Positions 1 to 9,602 are shown, numbered from the stretch's first letter. The stretch: 64,000 bases of DNA from Tilletia caries (GCA_032718865.1 JALUTQ010000030.1:1212472-1276471), one strand, 5' to 3'. Numbers and translations: made by a program. Notes: generated by a model not told the origin, from the sequence alone.

Positions 1-60
1 TGTGATGTGGAATGGTATGGGATCGGTACTGACAATCGTGACACGCTGTATCGCTAACAG

Positions 61-486
61 TCTTCCCCGGAAGGGGTGCATCTCCCGTCCCCCTCGCACA
101 CACTAGTACCAAGATTCAAGAAAAGCCCTCCTGATAGCGGGGGGGCAGCCGGCGCGGCGGCGATTGCGGCGCCCTTGGTGGTGCCCTTGGCGGTGATTGC
201 GGCGCCCTTTGCGGCGTTGGGGGGGTTGGGGTACGGCGGGTATCGTTTGGTTAAACATTTTGAGCATCGTGATTCCGGTACTTCACCGACGAACGGTCGT
301 CGTGCGGTTGTGACTACCACTCCGGCGGCGGAAACGCATCGAGATCCCGTACGACACGAGGCAGCCGATTCCATCAACTCTGCGAAGCCGATCGCGCTCA
401 ACGTCGAGTATCATCAGGTAGTGAGCAAAGAGCCCGAGAAGAACGCCAGAGCATTGGCGACGGGAGCGATGAGCCCTGAGGCCTAA
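61..486 (+). pseudogene. Gene A, copy in L0 (last exon only, frameshifted)
   Basis: This is the third exon of the small secreted/membrane protein gene described at 4358-5067; the first two exons lie outside the window. Compared with the open copy it has one extra base just after the acceptor (TCTTCCCC against TCTACCC), four instead of nine A in the A-tract and seven instead of five G in the following G-tract. The last two changes offset each other, so the hydrophobic segment and C-terminal tail stay open from a GTG at 76 to the TAA at 486. The first change puts the splice-joined frame out of register and leads to an early stop. I read it as a broken copy, unless the extra base is a sequencing error. 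Confidence 0.6.
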
Positions 487-1150
487 GGTCCTCACCGCGA
501 TTGCCGTCCTGGCGGAATTGCATCTCGGTCTCAGTGCGGGCGCGCTCACTACGTTCTTCGTCAAGCCCGACCGGAATTCTCAGCGAAGCCGGCGCAATGT
601 TGTACCAAACACCTTTGGGATTTGTCCTTGTAGAGTGTGGGCGAGCTCTTTCGCCCCCTCAAATTCTCCAAGGCTCAACGATGTCACCTGGCGAAGAGAT
701 GTCTCAATGCAAACCGTGATGTGAAGTACGATGCGTGCTCGATCAGGAACGGGATCGGATGCTGTAGGCGCATGGCAGCTTTGAGGGAAGGATTAGTCAA
801 AAGATGTGACCCAACACGAAACTGTCCAACGTTCGGTCGTCCCTTTACCAGATCGATTGTCATTCCGCCGGCTTCCGAATTGCTCTGGACATTTCCTTCT
901 TTGCTCACCGCTCACAGCTCTCCTTCCTGCATAATTTGCTTGGTCGTCCAAAGCTCCTCGGTCATCACACATCGCACCTCTTCCATCCCGTACTCCTGCT
1001 TCCTCAGTCACACGTTCTGAACATCTACGCTCACAGTCCATAGATTTTCTACTCTCGAACCCCAACAACACCAACAAGAACCACAACGAAACCCTCTCAG
1101 CATCAAGAACAGAACAGGAAAGGTTTCGAGCCCCGCTACTTCGATCCTAC
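487..1150. other. Region D of unit L0, coding-like but unassigned
   Basis: No recognised gene. Both strands have coding-like frames. On the plus strand a frame running from the end of gene A encodes a hydrophobic stretch starting VLTAIAVLAELH. On the minus strand a frame contains KGRPNVGQFRVGSH and, in another register, a charged segment with GLDEERSERARTETEMQ. In the diverged copy R1 the minus-type frame is continuous over 173 codons (33898-34419). From about 1030 the sequence becomes CA-rich and looks like a leader for region C. Confidence 0.3.
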
Positions 1151-2130
1151 TGGTTACTGGTGTCGCTTGCACACATCGAAATCATCAACAAGCGCCAGGT
1201 AAACGTTCTCTTCTGTGCGCAGGGTCTTCTCCTTCAAGCCTCTTTGTTGACCGTTCTCACACTTTATGTCAGAAAATCTCTTTCGAAGGCCATTCTCTCT
1301 GACTTTCGCATTACTCGTTCCTTCGTTCTGCAGGCCTTGCTACTTTCCAACGAGAAATGATGCGACATCGACGGGTACGGGATCATCGGGTCCCGTTGGG
1401 CCCCAACGCATTTCGCAGGCCGGGACCCCGGCCTTACCTGAACGTCAGCAAGGCTGTCCCTCCGTCTGGAGTCTGGACCTCTCGCTCTCCTTTCGACATG
1501 CCGTATCCTTGTCGGAATAACCTGAACTATCGGCGCACGTATACGAAGATACCAACCTCCGTCGGTATGAAACGAGTTCTCCGACATCCCACCCAACGGC
1601 AACACCACGCTGTGAGGGGTGAGCTTCGGAAGGGGGATCACGGTCATGGCATTACATTTACATTTACCTGGGGGCAAAGGATCACTGACTCGATCCGAAG
1701 CACGAGGCGCCGTGGGGATGTCTTTAGTTTTCGGTTCTCCTTCTTCAGAGCCTCAAGGGAAACCACTCAGCACCGTATAGCCTCTGGGCCTCCTGCTTAC
1801 AACACCGCGCCTGATTGTTCCCTCGTACCCACGGCCGAAAACGTTCGGCGAGCTGGACGACGACGAACCCGACCTGTGGCGGCACGAGCGCTGGCAAGGA
1901 CCAGATGATGAAGCTAGCCTTCCTCGTTGACGAATGGGGCCGTCGAGACATCTTCCAAACACGCCTCCGGACGGCCTGTAAGCCGGATACTGATGATTGG
2001 AACTCGCCTCCACCTGCAGCGGTGCAGTCGAACGCAGGTGATCGCTGTTCGGACCGAGGGACATTCTTCTTACAATCGCACCAGCTTCAGCGTTTGAGCC
2101 GCCTAATCATGATGGACCTCAGGTGAAGCT
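1151..2130 (+). other. Region C of L1: leader-like sequence, possible intron and broken reading frames
   Basis: A CA-rich leader (about 1060-1198) is followed by a plausible intron at 1199-1333 (CAG|GTAAACG ... TTCTGCAG|G) and an ATG at 1357. No single frame stays convincing. Coding-like pieces such as SEARGAVGMSLVFG, FGELDDDEPDLWRHERW and KLAFLVDEWGRRDIF lie in two plus-strand frames and are separated by TGA and TAG codons near 1612, 1780 and 1924. A 183-codon frame (1357-1908) exists, but its composition is not typical. In R2-R6 one extra A near the middle joins two of these frames into 256-284 codons. Either a decayed multi-exon gene or non-coding sequence; family not recognised. Confidence 0.25.
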
Positions 2131-2355
2131 CAGTCTGCTACCGGTGCAAGAGTGAGCTCGTAGAGCACCTCGTGAGTATCAGGTGATGAGGCCGAAGTAC
2201 ATAGTCAGGAGGATTGCGAACAATCAGAATCCAATGGAAGGGAATGATTTCCAAAGATCTACATATGTAACAAACAAACAAACAAAAGAAACGTCCGAGC
2301 GAGGCGCGAGGCCTCGAGAGAAATCCACCCCACCCCACCTCCAGCTTCCTCCACT

Positions 2356-3513
2356 TCACATAATCACACAGTCCTTCTCGGCCCCACTCGGTTTAGGCGC
2401 AAAGCCCATCTCAGCAAACGTGCTATACGCAGGCTCACCCGGACGGGGAGGACCGCCCTGCTGCTGCTGCTGCTGCTGCTGTGGCTGTGGTACCTTGTTC
2501 CTCTCAGGCTGCTGCTGCTGGTGGTGGTGGTGGTTCGGTCTTGTTCCCTGCTGCCCTTGCGGCTGCGGCAGTGCCGGAAGCGCACCGGATGCCGACAGTG
2601 GGAACCCAGGCCGGGCACCTGCGGCCGAGGTAGCATGAACCGGAATCGAAGGCGACACCTTCGCAAGCACCTTCCGACCAGGACTCGTCCCTACCATCCC
2701 CCCTACGCCTACGCCTGCCCCTGCCGAAGCCGGAGTAGGGACGGGCTGGTGGTTGTGGTGGTACGACTCGCTCAGACTATAGCCCGCCCCATGTTGACCC
2801 TGACTGACGGAGACCGAGGAAGACACCGTCGAGGACGCGGAGGAGGACACAGGCCGGGTGAGGACGTGATGCGCGGGCATGTTGGGCATCGAAGCTTCCT
2901 GTCGACCCTGCCTCCGATACCCCCCTGCTCCATTATTGGTAACCACAGACGCACTGGACTCGAGCCAGGGCGCAGCCATGCCTGGCCCAGGCCGGCCAGA
3001 GACGGACGTATACGCATCGACCATCTTCATGGTCTGACGACGGGAGACGTCGACTGCCTGCTTGTGCTGCGCACCGGCAGCCGGGTGTCCAGCAGGCCCA
3101 TGTCCGCCGCCGCCGCCGCTGCTCGAGCCCGCTTTTTGATGATCCGACTTGATCTGGGCCTGGGTGCGATTGCGGACGAGCTTGGCATCCATGTGGGCCT
3201 GGTGGTCCGTCCGACTAAGCTCATGCGGCTGTGGCTTGGAGAGGTCGTCGATCCGCTCCTGTGCGTCGGCGTTTCTGTGGCTGGCCGCCTTGCGGTACCA
3301 CTTCTTCGCATTCTCGACGCTCTTCTCGGTGCCGACGCCGACTTCGTAGTAGTATCCCAAGGCAAACTCGGCACTGGCGAGGCCTTTCCGCGCGGCCTTG
3401 TCGACGAAGACGAAGGCGAGGTCTTCCTTCTTTGGGAAGAAGCCGTCTGCGCCGCAAATCGGCCTCGGCTGCGGTGCCGCTGTTGGCGGTGAGAATGCTC
3501 TTGCGCTCGACAT
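2356..3513 (-). pseudogene. SKT5/Chs4-like pseudogene, 5'-truncated, copy in L1
   Basis: Matches the 3' half of the complete gene at 6945-9488. The frame runs 385 codons to the same stop and the same C-terminal CaaX box (CVIM). The N-terminal Pro-rich region and most Sel1 repeats are missing: the codons for GTAAEADL are joined directly to those for CGADGFFPKK, an internal deletion of about 0.9 kb between two GAGGCCGA stretches. Homology to the intact gene ends near 3530, where sequence belonging to gene B starts. The last Sel1 repeat (AEFALGYYYEVGVG) and the Ser/Pro/Gln-rich tail are kept, with HRNAD where the intact gene has HGNAD. Without most Sel1 repeats it should not work as a chitin synthase activator. 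Confidence 0.85.
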
Positions 3514-3576
3514 ACTTCACGATGTCGCTCGCTCACTGACTGGGTCTGTTCCTCTCCTTATCCCCTAACCCTCCAG

Positions 3577-3838
3577 AACGTCCTCACCTTATCCACCAAG
3601 GCTCAAACCAGCGCCAAGCACAGGAAGAACGTTTTTCAATACGCACTCCTGGCTCCGTCGCTTTCCCAAGAACGAGTGTTACTTGACCAGCGCATGTGAG
3701 AGGATCGCCTCTGACTTCGGCGAGGAGGCAAAGCAAAAGCTACAGGCCAAGGTAGAGGCGTTTGATACGATACCGACATGTATAGTTGGCCTTGGGCTCT
3801 ACTGGGTCGCTGGCCTCTGCGCTGGAATGTCTGGATGA
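3577..3838 (+). pseudogene. Gene B, terminal exon fragment, copy in L1 (frameshifted)
   Basis: An unknown gene of which only the last exon is left. A good acceptor (CCCTAACCCTCCAG) ends at 3576, and a possible donor GTGAGA and branch CACTGAC lie upstream inside the antisense of the SKT5 fragment. The frame starts NVLTLSTKAQTSAKHRKNVF and, after a frame change, continues with KNECYLTSACERIASDFGEE and ends in a hydrophobic tail (TCIVGLGLYWVAGL) before TGA at 3836-3838. L1 has T5 in AACGTTTTTC where the open copy in R3 has T4, which causes the frame change. Earlier exons seem lost at the SKT5 junction. Confidence 0.45.
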
Positions 3839-4357
3839 AGGCAAGGGAGCTCAAATGTTCATACTCCTGTGTAACGTTCTTGTTTGTCGGCTGTCGCCAT
3901 TCTTCCCTCCGTCTCCTCCCTGCTTTTTTCATCTCAATTTTACAGCGAATCGAAACATGCCAGCTGTACACCTCCTTCCTCCGCGTTCCTTTGGAGATGG
4001 AAGTCCATATAAGAAGGCCAAGAGGACCCGAGAGTGTATCTTCCCTTTTCCATCAAACCCTCTGTCCACTCCGTCCTCCCTTTCTTCGCTCCAGGCAGGT
4101 CCTTCGAGCTCAAACTCTTCTCTTCACTTTTTCACTTCTTCGCTTCTCTGCTTCGCTCAAGTCACTGCAAGCCCTCCTTCACTCATCTATCAACATCAGC
4201 GCTACGCAGGCAGGTCCTTCCGAGTTCGCGTTCATCCTTCCACACCACTCCAGTGCACAAACCCTCGACCCTTCACCTTCACCTGCGCAGCGCATATCGC
4301 CTCTCCCGCCTCGACAATCTACCATCATAAGGTCCCAGCCCATCCGAATCAAGAAGA
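3839..4357 (+). promoter_or_regulatory. Promoter and leader of gene A in L1
   Basis: Intergenic stretch between the gene B stop and the gene A start. A TATA-like CATATAAG lies at 4006-4013, about 345 bp before the ATG. It is followed by a long CT-rich leader (about 4040-4330), the kind of sequence in which many fungal transcripts start. Two copies of CAGGCAGGTCCTTC-type sequence occur at about 4093 and 4207. In the right-hand units the upstream part (GTTTGTCGGCTG ... AAACATGCCAGCTGTACA, here about 3880-3970) is duplicated as a diverged tandem pair. Confidence 0.4.
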
Positions 4358-5067
4358 ATGAAGATCTTCAATTCTGCTGCTTTGGTCCTGCTGGCGCTCG
4401 TATCGGTGCGCTCCGTTCAAGGTGAGTCCACTGGGTCAGCATACGATGTTAAATGGTCATGCGATTGGCACTGACTATCGGAACATGCTGCACCGCCAAT
4501 AGGAGTACCAATACCGGAGTCTCCGCACTCCCCGCCAGTTGAACGAGCCGCTGCTCGCAGTGAGTCCATTGGATCGGAATGTGATGTGGAATGGTATGGG
4601 ATCGGTACTGACAAACGTGACACGCTGTATCGCTAACAGTCTACCCGGAAGGGGTGCATCTCCCGTCCCCCTCGCACACACTAGTACCAAGATTCAAGAA
4701 AAAAAAAGCCCTCCTGATAGCGGGGGCAGCCGGCGCGGCGGCGATTGCGGCGCCCTTGGTGGTGCCCTTGGCGGTGATTGCGGCGCCCTTTGCGGCGTTG
4801 GGGGGGTTGGGGTACGGCGGGTATCGTTTGGTTAAACATTTTGAGCATCGTGATTCCGGTACTTCACCGACGAACGGTCGTCGTGCGGTTGTGACTACCA
4901 CTCCGGCGGCGGAAACGCATCGAGATCCCGTACGACACGAGGCAGCCGATTCCATCAACTCTGCGAAGCCGATCGCGCTCAACGTCGAGTATCATCAGGT
5001 AGTGAGCAAAGAGCCCGAGAAGAACGCCAGAGCATTGGCGACGGGAGCGATGAGCCCTGAGGCCTAA
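4358..5067 (+). CDS. Gene A: small secreted or membrane protein with signal peptide and long hydrophobic segment (open copy)
   Basis: Three exons join in frame: 4358-4421, 4503-4559 and 4640-5067, giving 182 residues. Introns are 81 and 80 bp, each starting GTGAGTCC and ending in TAG or CAG, and both are phase 1. Exon 1 encodes a clear signal peptide (MKIFNSAALVLLALVSVRSV). Exon 2 encodes a Pro-rich linker. Exon 3 has a Lys4 cluster at about residues 63-66, then a ~38-residue Ala/Gly/Pro/Val hydrophobic stretch ending GGLGYGGY, then a polar tail of about 75 residues. One cysteine-free chain, so it is not a typical Cys-rich effector. The hydrophobic part could be one long or two short membrane spans. 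Expected location: secretory pathway or membrane. Function unknown. Alternative: a GTAGTG donor at 4999 and CCTAAG acceptor before 5069 would replace the last 23 residues by a second hydrophobic segment in region D. The gene occurs eight times here; only this copy and R4 are open. Confidence 0.65.
4667..4671 (+). repeat. C5 tract in gene A exon 3, variable between copies
   Basis: The tract is C5 in L0, here and in R4, and C7 in R1, R2, R3, R5 and R6. With C7 the frame moves so that the bases of CTA GTA just downstream are read as TAG, which ends the protein before the Lys cluster and hydrophobic segment. Confidence 0.7.
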
Positions 5068-5738
5068 GGTCCTCACCGCGATTGCCGTCCTGGCGGAATT
5101 GCATCTCGGTCTCAGTGCGGGCGCGCTCACTACGTTCTTCGTCAAGCCCGACCGGAATTCTCAGCGAAGCCGGCGCAATGTTGTACCAAACACCTTTGGG
5201 ATTTGTCCTTGTAGAGTGTGGGCGAGCTCTTCCGCCCCCCTCAATCAAATCTCCAAGGCTCGACGGTGTCACCTGGCGAAGAGATGTCTCAATGCAAAAC
5301 GTGATGTGAAGTACGATGCGTGCTCCATTAGGGACGGGATCAGATGCTGTAGGCGCATGGCAGCTTTGAGGGAAGGATTAGTCAAAAGATGTGACCCAAC
5401 ACGAAACTGTCCAACGTTCGGTCGTCCCTTTACCAGATCGATTGTCATTCCGCCGGCTTCCGAATTGCTCTGGACATTTCCTTCTTTGCTCACCGCTCAC
5501 AGCTCTCCTTCCTGCATAATTTGCTTGGTCGTCCAAAGCTCCTCGGTCATCACACATCGCACCTCTTCCATCCCATACTCCTGCTTCCTCAGTCACACGT
5601 TCTGAACATCTACGCTCACAGTCCATAGAATTTCTCTACTCTCGAACCCCAACAACACCAACAAGAACCACAAACGAAACCCTCTCAGCATCAAGAACAG
5701 AACAGGAAAGGTTTCGAGCCCCGCTACTTCGATCCTAC
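5068..5738. other. Region D of L1, unassigned
   Basis: As in 487-1150. On the plus strand a frame is open from the end of gene A to a TGA at 5603-5605 (about 180 codons). It starts VLTAIAVLAELHLGLSAG and contains a Cys-rich part (CHLAKRC, CSIRDGIRCC). It has no ATG and could only be reached by splicing from gene A. The minus-strand frame with KGRPNVGQFRVGSHLL is interrupted by a one-base difference from R1. I cannot decide which strand, if either, is coding. Confidence 0.25.
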
Positions 5739-6720
5739 TGGTTACTGGTGTCGCTTGCACACATCGAAATCATCAACAAGCGCCAGGTAAACGTTCTCTT
5801 CTGTGCGCAGGGTCTTCTCCTTCAAGCCTCTTTGTTGACCGTTCTCACACTTTATGTCAGAAAATCTCTTTCGAAGGCCATTCTCTCTGACTTTCGCATT
5901 ACTCGTTCCTTCGTTCTGCAGGCCTTGCTACTTTCCAACGAGAAATGATGCGACATCGACGGGTACGGGATCATCGGGTCCCGTTGGGCCCCAACGCATT
6001 TCGCAGGCCGGGACCCCGGCCTTACCTGAACGTCAGCAAGGCTGTCCCTCCGTCTGGAGTCTGGACCTCTCGCTCTCCTTTCGACATGCCGTATCCTTGT
6101 CGGAATAACCTGAACTATCGGCGGACGTATACGAAGATACCAGCCTCCGTCGGTATGAAACGAGTTCTCCGGCATCCCACCCAACGGCAACACCACGCTG
6201 TGAGGGGTGAGCTTCGGAAGGGGGATCACGGTCATGGCATTACATTTACATTTACCTGGGGGCAAAGGATCACTGACTCGATCCGAAGCACGAGGCGCCG
6301 TGGGGATGTCTTTAGTTTTCGGTTCTCCTTCTTCAGAGCCTCAAGGGAAACCACTCAGCACCGTATAGCCTCTGGGCCTCCTGCTTACAACACCGCGCCT
6401 GATTGTTCCCTCGTACCCACGGCCGAAAACGTTCGGCGAGCTGGACGACGACGAACCCGACCTGTGGCGGCACGAGCGCTGGCAAGGACCAGATGATGAA
6501 GCTAGCCTTCCTCGTTGACGAATGGGGCCGTCGGGACATCTTCCGAACACGCCTCCGGACGGCCTGTAAGCCGGATACTGATGATTGGAACTCGCCTCCA
6601 CCTGCAGCGGTGCAGTCGAACGCAGGTGATCGCTGTTCGGACCGAGGGACATTCTTCTTACAATCGCACCAGCTTCAGCGTTTGAGCCGCCTAATCATGA
6701 TGGACCTCAGGTGAAGCTCA
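5739..6720. other. Region C of L2, unassigned
   Basis: Nearly identical to 1151-2130 with the same leader-like CA-rich start, possible intron (5787-5921), ATG at 5945 and interrupted frames. The two copies differ at scattered single bases only, and the stops are shared, so whatever broke the frames happened before the duplication. Confidence 0.25.
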
Positions 6721-6944
6721 GTCTGCTACCGGTGCAAGAGTGAGCTCGTAGAGCACCTCGTGAGTATCAGGTGATGAGGCCGAAGTACATAGTCAGGAGG
6801 ATTGCGAACAATCAGAATCCAATGGAAGGGAATGATTTCCAAAGATCTACATATGTAACAAACAAACAAACAAAAAGAAACGTCCGAGCGAGGCGCGAAG
6901 CCTCGAGAGAAATCCACCCCACCCCACCTCCAGCTTCCTCCACT

Positions 6945-9488
6945 TCACATAATCACACAGTCCTTCTCGGCCCCGCTCGGTTTAGGCGCAAAGCCCATCT
7001 CAGCAAACGTGCTATACGCAGGCTCACCCGGACGGGGAGGACCGCCCTGCTGCTGCTGTGGTACCTTGTTCCTCCCAGACTGCTGCTGAGGCTGTTGGTT
7101 CGGCCTTGTTCCCTGCCCTCCTTGTGCCTGCGGCAGTGGAGGAAGCGCACCGGATGCCGACAGTGGGAACCCAGGCCGGGCACCTGCGGCCGAGGTAGCA
7201 TGAACCGGAATCGAAGGCGACACCTTCGCAAGCACCTTCCGACCAGGACTCGTCCCTACCATCCCCCCTACGCCTACGCCTGCCCCTGCCGAAGCCGGAG
7301 TAGGGACGGGCTGGTGGTTGTGGTGGTACGACTCGCTCAGACTATAGCCCGCCCCATGTTGACCCTGGCTGACGGAGACCGAGGAAGACACCGTCGAGGA
7401 CGCGGAGGAGGACACAGGCCGGGTGAGGACGTGATGCGCGGGCATGTTATTAGGCATCGAAGCTTCCTGTCGACCCTGCCTCCGATACCCCCCTGCTGCG
7501 TTATTGGTAACCACAGACGCACTGGACTCCGACCAGGGCGCAGCCATGCCAGGCCCAGGCCGGCCAGAGACGGAGGTATACGCATCGACCATCTTCATGG
7601 TCTGACGACGGGAGACGTCGACTGCCTGCTTGTGCTGCGCACCGGCAGCCGGGTGTCCAGCAGGCCCATGTCCGCCGCCGCCGCCGCCGCCGCTGCTCGA
7701 GCCCGCTTTTTGATGATCCGACTTGATCTGGGCCTGGGTGCGTTTGCGGACGAGCTTGGCGTCCATGTGGGCCTGGTGGTCCGTCCGACTAAGCTCATGC
7801 GGCTGTGGCTTGGAGAGGTCGTCGATCCGCTCCTGTGCGTCGGCGTTTCCGTGGCTGGCCGCCTTGCGGTACCACTTCTTCGCATTCTCGACGCTCTTCT
7901 CGGTGCCGACGCCGACTTCGTAGTAGTATCCCAAGGCAAACTCGGCACTGGGGAGACCTTTGCGCGCGGCCTTGTCGGCAAAGACGAAGGCGAGGTCTTC
8001 CTTCTTGGGGAAGAAGCCGTCTGCGCCGCAGAGGAACCACTTGCTCAGGCTGAGATCGGCCTCGAGCTCGCCGCCCTGGGAGGCGAGGATGTAGTACTGG
8101 ACGCTGAGCAAGGGGTCGAAGGCGCATCCGAGCTGGGCATGTTCGAAGGCCCATCCGCATTTGAGCTGTGCGGGGCCGAAGTGGAGGAAGGCGGCGCGGG
8201 AGATGTGTCGGAACGCTTCGGCTTCGAAGAGGGCGTGCTGCTGTGGAGTGAGGTTCGACCGGTTCGGGTCGGTGACGAGGGCCGGCATGAGGACGTTGGG
8301 CGGGACGGACACTTGGGCGAATTCGCCGGCGAGGATGATGCCGTAGATGTACGCGGGCTGTGGGGTCTCCAAGTCGGCACGGTCGGCCGCTTCGCTGAGG
8401 AGCTGAGCGGCGCGTGGGAGATTCTGGGTGAGCCCGAGCTGGCCGAGGAGATTTGCCATGCCGAGTCTCTGAAGAGAGTAAGGAAGACTGTGTGAGCGGG
8501 TCAAAGGGAGCCAGAGTACATAAAAAGCCAGGCGCAATCGGATACTCACATAGGTGCAGCACACGTCGCCCTTGCCCATGCCCTTCTCGTAGACCTCCTT
8601 TGCGCGGGAGACGTCGCCGAGGACCTCGTAGTCACGTGCACAGCGGAAGTAGGCGGGCGGGTATCCCATGCGTGCGGCGATCTCGAAGTCGCTGAATGCG
8701 GAGCGGAGGTCGCGCTGGTGGTACGAGGGGAAGGAGCCCGAGGCGAGCAGGTCGCCGCGCAGGTAGAGTGCGCGCGGGACCGGGGTCGGCACTTTCGCCG
8801 CGTGCACGTTCACGATGCCGATCGCCTCGTCGATCCAGCCGACGAGCTGTGCGTCCTTGATGGCGAGGTCGGCCTCGGCTGCGGTGCCGCTGTTGGCGGT
8901 GAGAATGCTCTTGCGCTCGACATACTTCATGATGTCGCTGGCCCACTGGAGCAGTCTGTTCTGGTCGCCGAGGGCGAGTGCCTTCTCGCGGGCGGTGGCG
9001 AGCGTGCCTGGGTCTGGCAGGGGCAGGGACAGGGACAGTGCTGTTGTGGCGCCGCCGCTGGTCATGGGTGGTCCGGATCCGTCCTGGGAGGTGAAGGATG
9101 CAGTGGAGACGCGGCGCGGGTGTGTGGGCGTGGGGGCTGCGAAGAGTGTGGGCTGGTGGTATCCGGGTGGCTGGTGGTGCTGCTGATACGGCGCTGGTGC
9201 TGGACTGCCGTACATGGCTGGCCCTGGCACTGGCACTGGCATTGCCATCGGATGTGCGGGTGCGGGTGCGGGTATGGCAGGGAGCGGCGGCGGTGGCGGT
9301 GGCGGTGGCGGTCCCCCTGTTCCTGTGCCTGCGCCTGCGCCTGTTCCTGTGGATGACGGTCTTCTGGGCGAGGCGTGGGGCGGCAGCGGAGGCAGCGGCG
9401 GGCGTGGTGGGACAGCGGGCGCGGGTGGTGAGGCAGACACACTGACGTACTGCGGCGGCAGCGGGGGCAGTGCTGAGCGTGATCCCAT
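6945..9488 (-). CDS. Chs4/Skt5-like Sel1-repeat activator of chitin synthase, CaaX protein (complete)
   Basis: Known role of the family: Skt5/Chs4 binds and activates chitin synthase at the plasma membrane and helps place it at growth sites. The open frame is 847 codons. An in-frame 81-bp intron (8469-8549; GTGAGTATCC ... CTCTTCAG) is very likely, because its translation (VSIRLRLAFYVLWLPLT) breaks the repeat region; removing it gives 820 residues. Residues 1-130 are Pro-rich. About 190-540 hold the Sel1-type helical repeats, with family-typical AEFALGYYYEVGVG, WYRKAASHGNADA and MGYPPAYFRCARDYE. About 550-815 is Ser/Pro/Gly/Gln-rich with a short Gln tract. It ends in CVIM, a CaaX box for prenylation and membrane attachment. 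The ATG at 9488 is the first in frame. Only full copy in the window; seven truncated copies surround it. Its promoter is cut short by a transposon 114 bp upstream. Confidence 0.9.
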   Translation of the reverse strand: MGSRSALPPLPPQYVSVSASPPAPAVPPRPPLPPLPPHASPRRPSSTGTGAGAGTGTGGPPPPPPPPPLPAIPAPAPAHPMAMPVPVPGPAMYGSPAPAPYQQHHQPPGYHQPTLFAAPTPTHPRRVSTASFTSQDGSGPPMTSGGATTALSLSLPLPDPGTLATAREKALALGDQNRLLQWASDIMKYVERKSILTANSGTAAEADLAIKDAQLVGWIDEAIGIVNVHAAKVPTPVPRALYLRGDLLASGSFPSYHQRDLRSAFSDFEIAARMGYPPAYFRCARDYEVLGDVSRAKEVYEKGMGKGDVCCTYVSIRLRLAFYVLWLPLTRSHSLPYSLQRLGMANLLGQLGLTQNLPRAAQLLSEAADRADLETPQPAYIYGIILAGEFAQVSVPPNVLMPALVTDPNRSNLTPQQHALFEAEAFRHISRAAFLHFGPAQLKCGWAFEHAQLGCAFDPLLSVQYYILASQGGELEADLSLSKWFLCGADGFFPKKEDLAFVFADKAARKGLPSAEFALGYYYEVGVGTEKSVENAKKWYRKAASHGNADAQERIDDLSKPQPHELSRTDHQAHMDAKLVRKRTQAQIKSDHQKAGSSSGGGGGGGHGPAGHPAAGAQHKQAVDVSRRQTMKMVDAYTSVSGRPGPGMAAPWSESSASVVTNNAAGGYRRQGRQEASMPNNMPAHHVLTRPVSSSASSTVSSSVSVSQGQHGAGYSLSESYHHNHQPVPTPASAGAGVGVGGMVGTSPGRKVLAKVSPSIPVHATSAAGARPGFPLSASGALPPLPQAQGGQGTRPNQQPQQQSGRNKVPQQQQGGPPRPGEPAYSTFAEMGFAPKPSGAEKDCVIM

Positions 9489-9602
9489 CCTGCCTGCGTT
9501 CCTGCGTTCCTGGCTGACTGTGAGCTGTGAGTGAGTTCCTGGAAAGTGGAGCGCTGCTGCTGTGGCCGTTGAGCTGAGCGCGGACAGGGGACTTTTAAAC
9601 TA
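9489..9602 (-). promoter_or_regulatory. Remaining proximal promoter of the SKT5-like gene
   Basis: Only 114 bp separate the start codon from the TA at which the Tc1/mariner element sits. On the minus strand a TTTAAAAG motif lies at about 9592-9599, roughly 105 bp before the ATG, and could serve as a TATA element. Anything further upstream is transposon sequence. Confidence 0.35.

Larger units (their letters stand above)
1..1150 (-). repeat. Left array, partial unit L0
   Basis: This is the end of a tandem unit cut by the window edge. It matches 4589-5738 at an offset of about 4588 with few differences, and matches the right-hand units in reverse complement. It holds the last exon of gene A (61-486) and region D (487-1150). 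The minus sign means that the SKT5-like gene of the unit reads on the minus strand. The unit limit at 1150 is an arbitrary anchor, the sequence CGATCCTAC, which recurs at 5738. Confidence 0.9.
1151..5738 (-). repeat. Left array, complete unit L1 (4588 bp)
   Basis: Full tandem unit between two copies of the anchor. Order along the plus strand: region C (1151-2130), SKT5-like pseudogene on minus (2356-3513), gene B terminal exon on plus (3577-3838), gene A on plus (4358-5067) and region D (5068-5738). It lacks the solo LTR and the promoter duplication found in every right-hand unit, so it represents an earlier form of the unit. Confidence 0.9.
5739..9602 (-). repeat. Left array, terminal unit L2 with the complete SKT5-like gene
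   Basis: Matches L1 from the anchor through region C and the 3' half of the SKT5-like gene (to about 8030 and again around 8900-8935). It then continues into the full 5' part of the gene and its own promoter instead of into genes B and A. It ends at the Tc1/mariner insertion. This is the likely parent form of the truncated gene copies. Confidence 0.8.

Noticed and set aside
1357..1908. 183-codon region C frame as a real gene
   Set aside because: Composition is atypical, other frames look equally coding-like, and no homologous motif is seen; kept only as an unassigned region.
3555..3575. CCCTAACCC (reverse GGGTTAGGG) in each unit as a telomere relic
   Set aside because: A single copy inside a splice acceptor; no tandem telomere repeats anywhere.
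6771..8495. 574-codon plus-strand frame opposite the SKT5-like gene (also 2521-3492 and others)
   Set aside because: Arg/Leu-rich shadow of the real gene on the other strand; no motif of its own.
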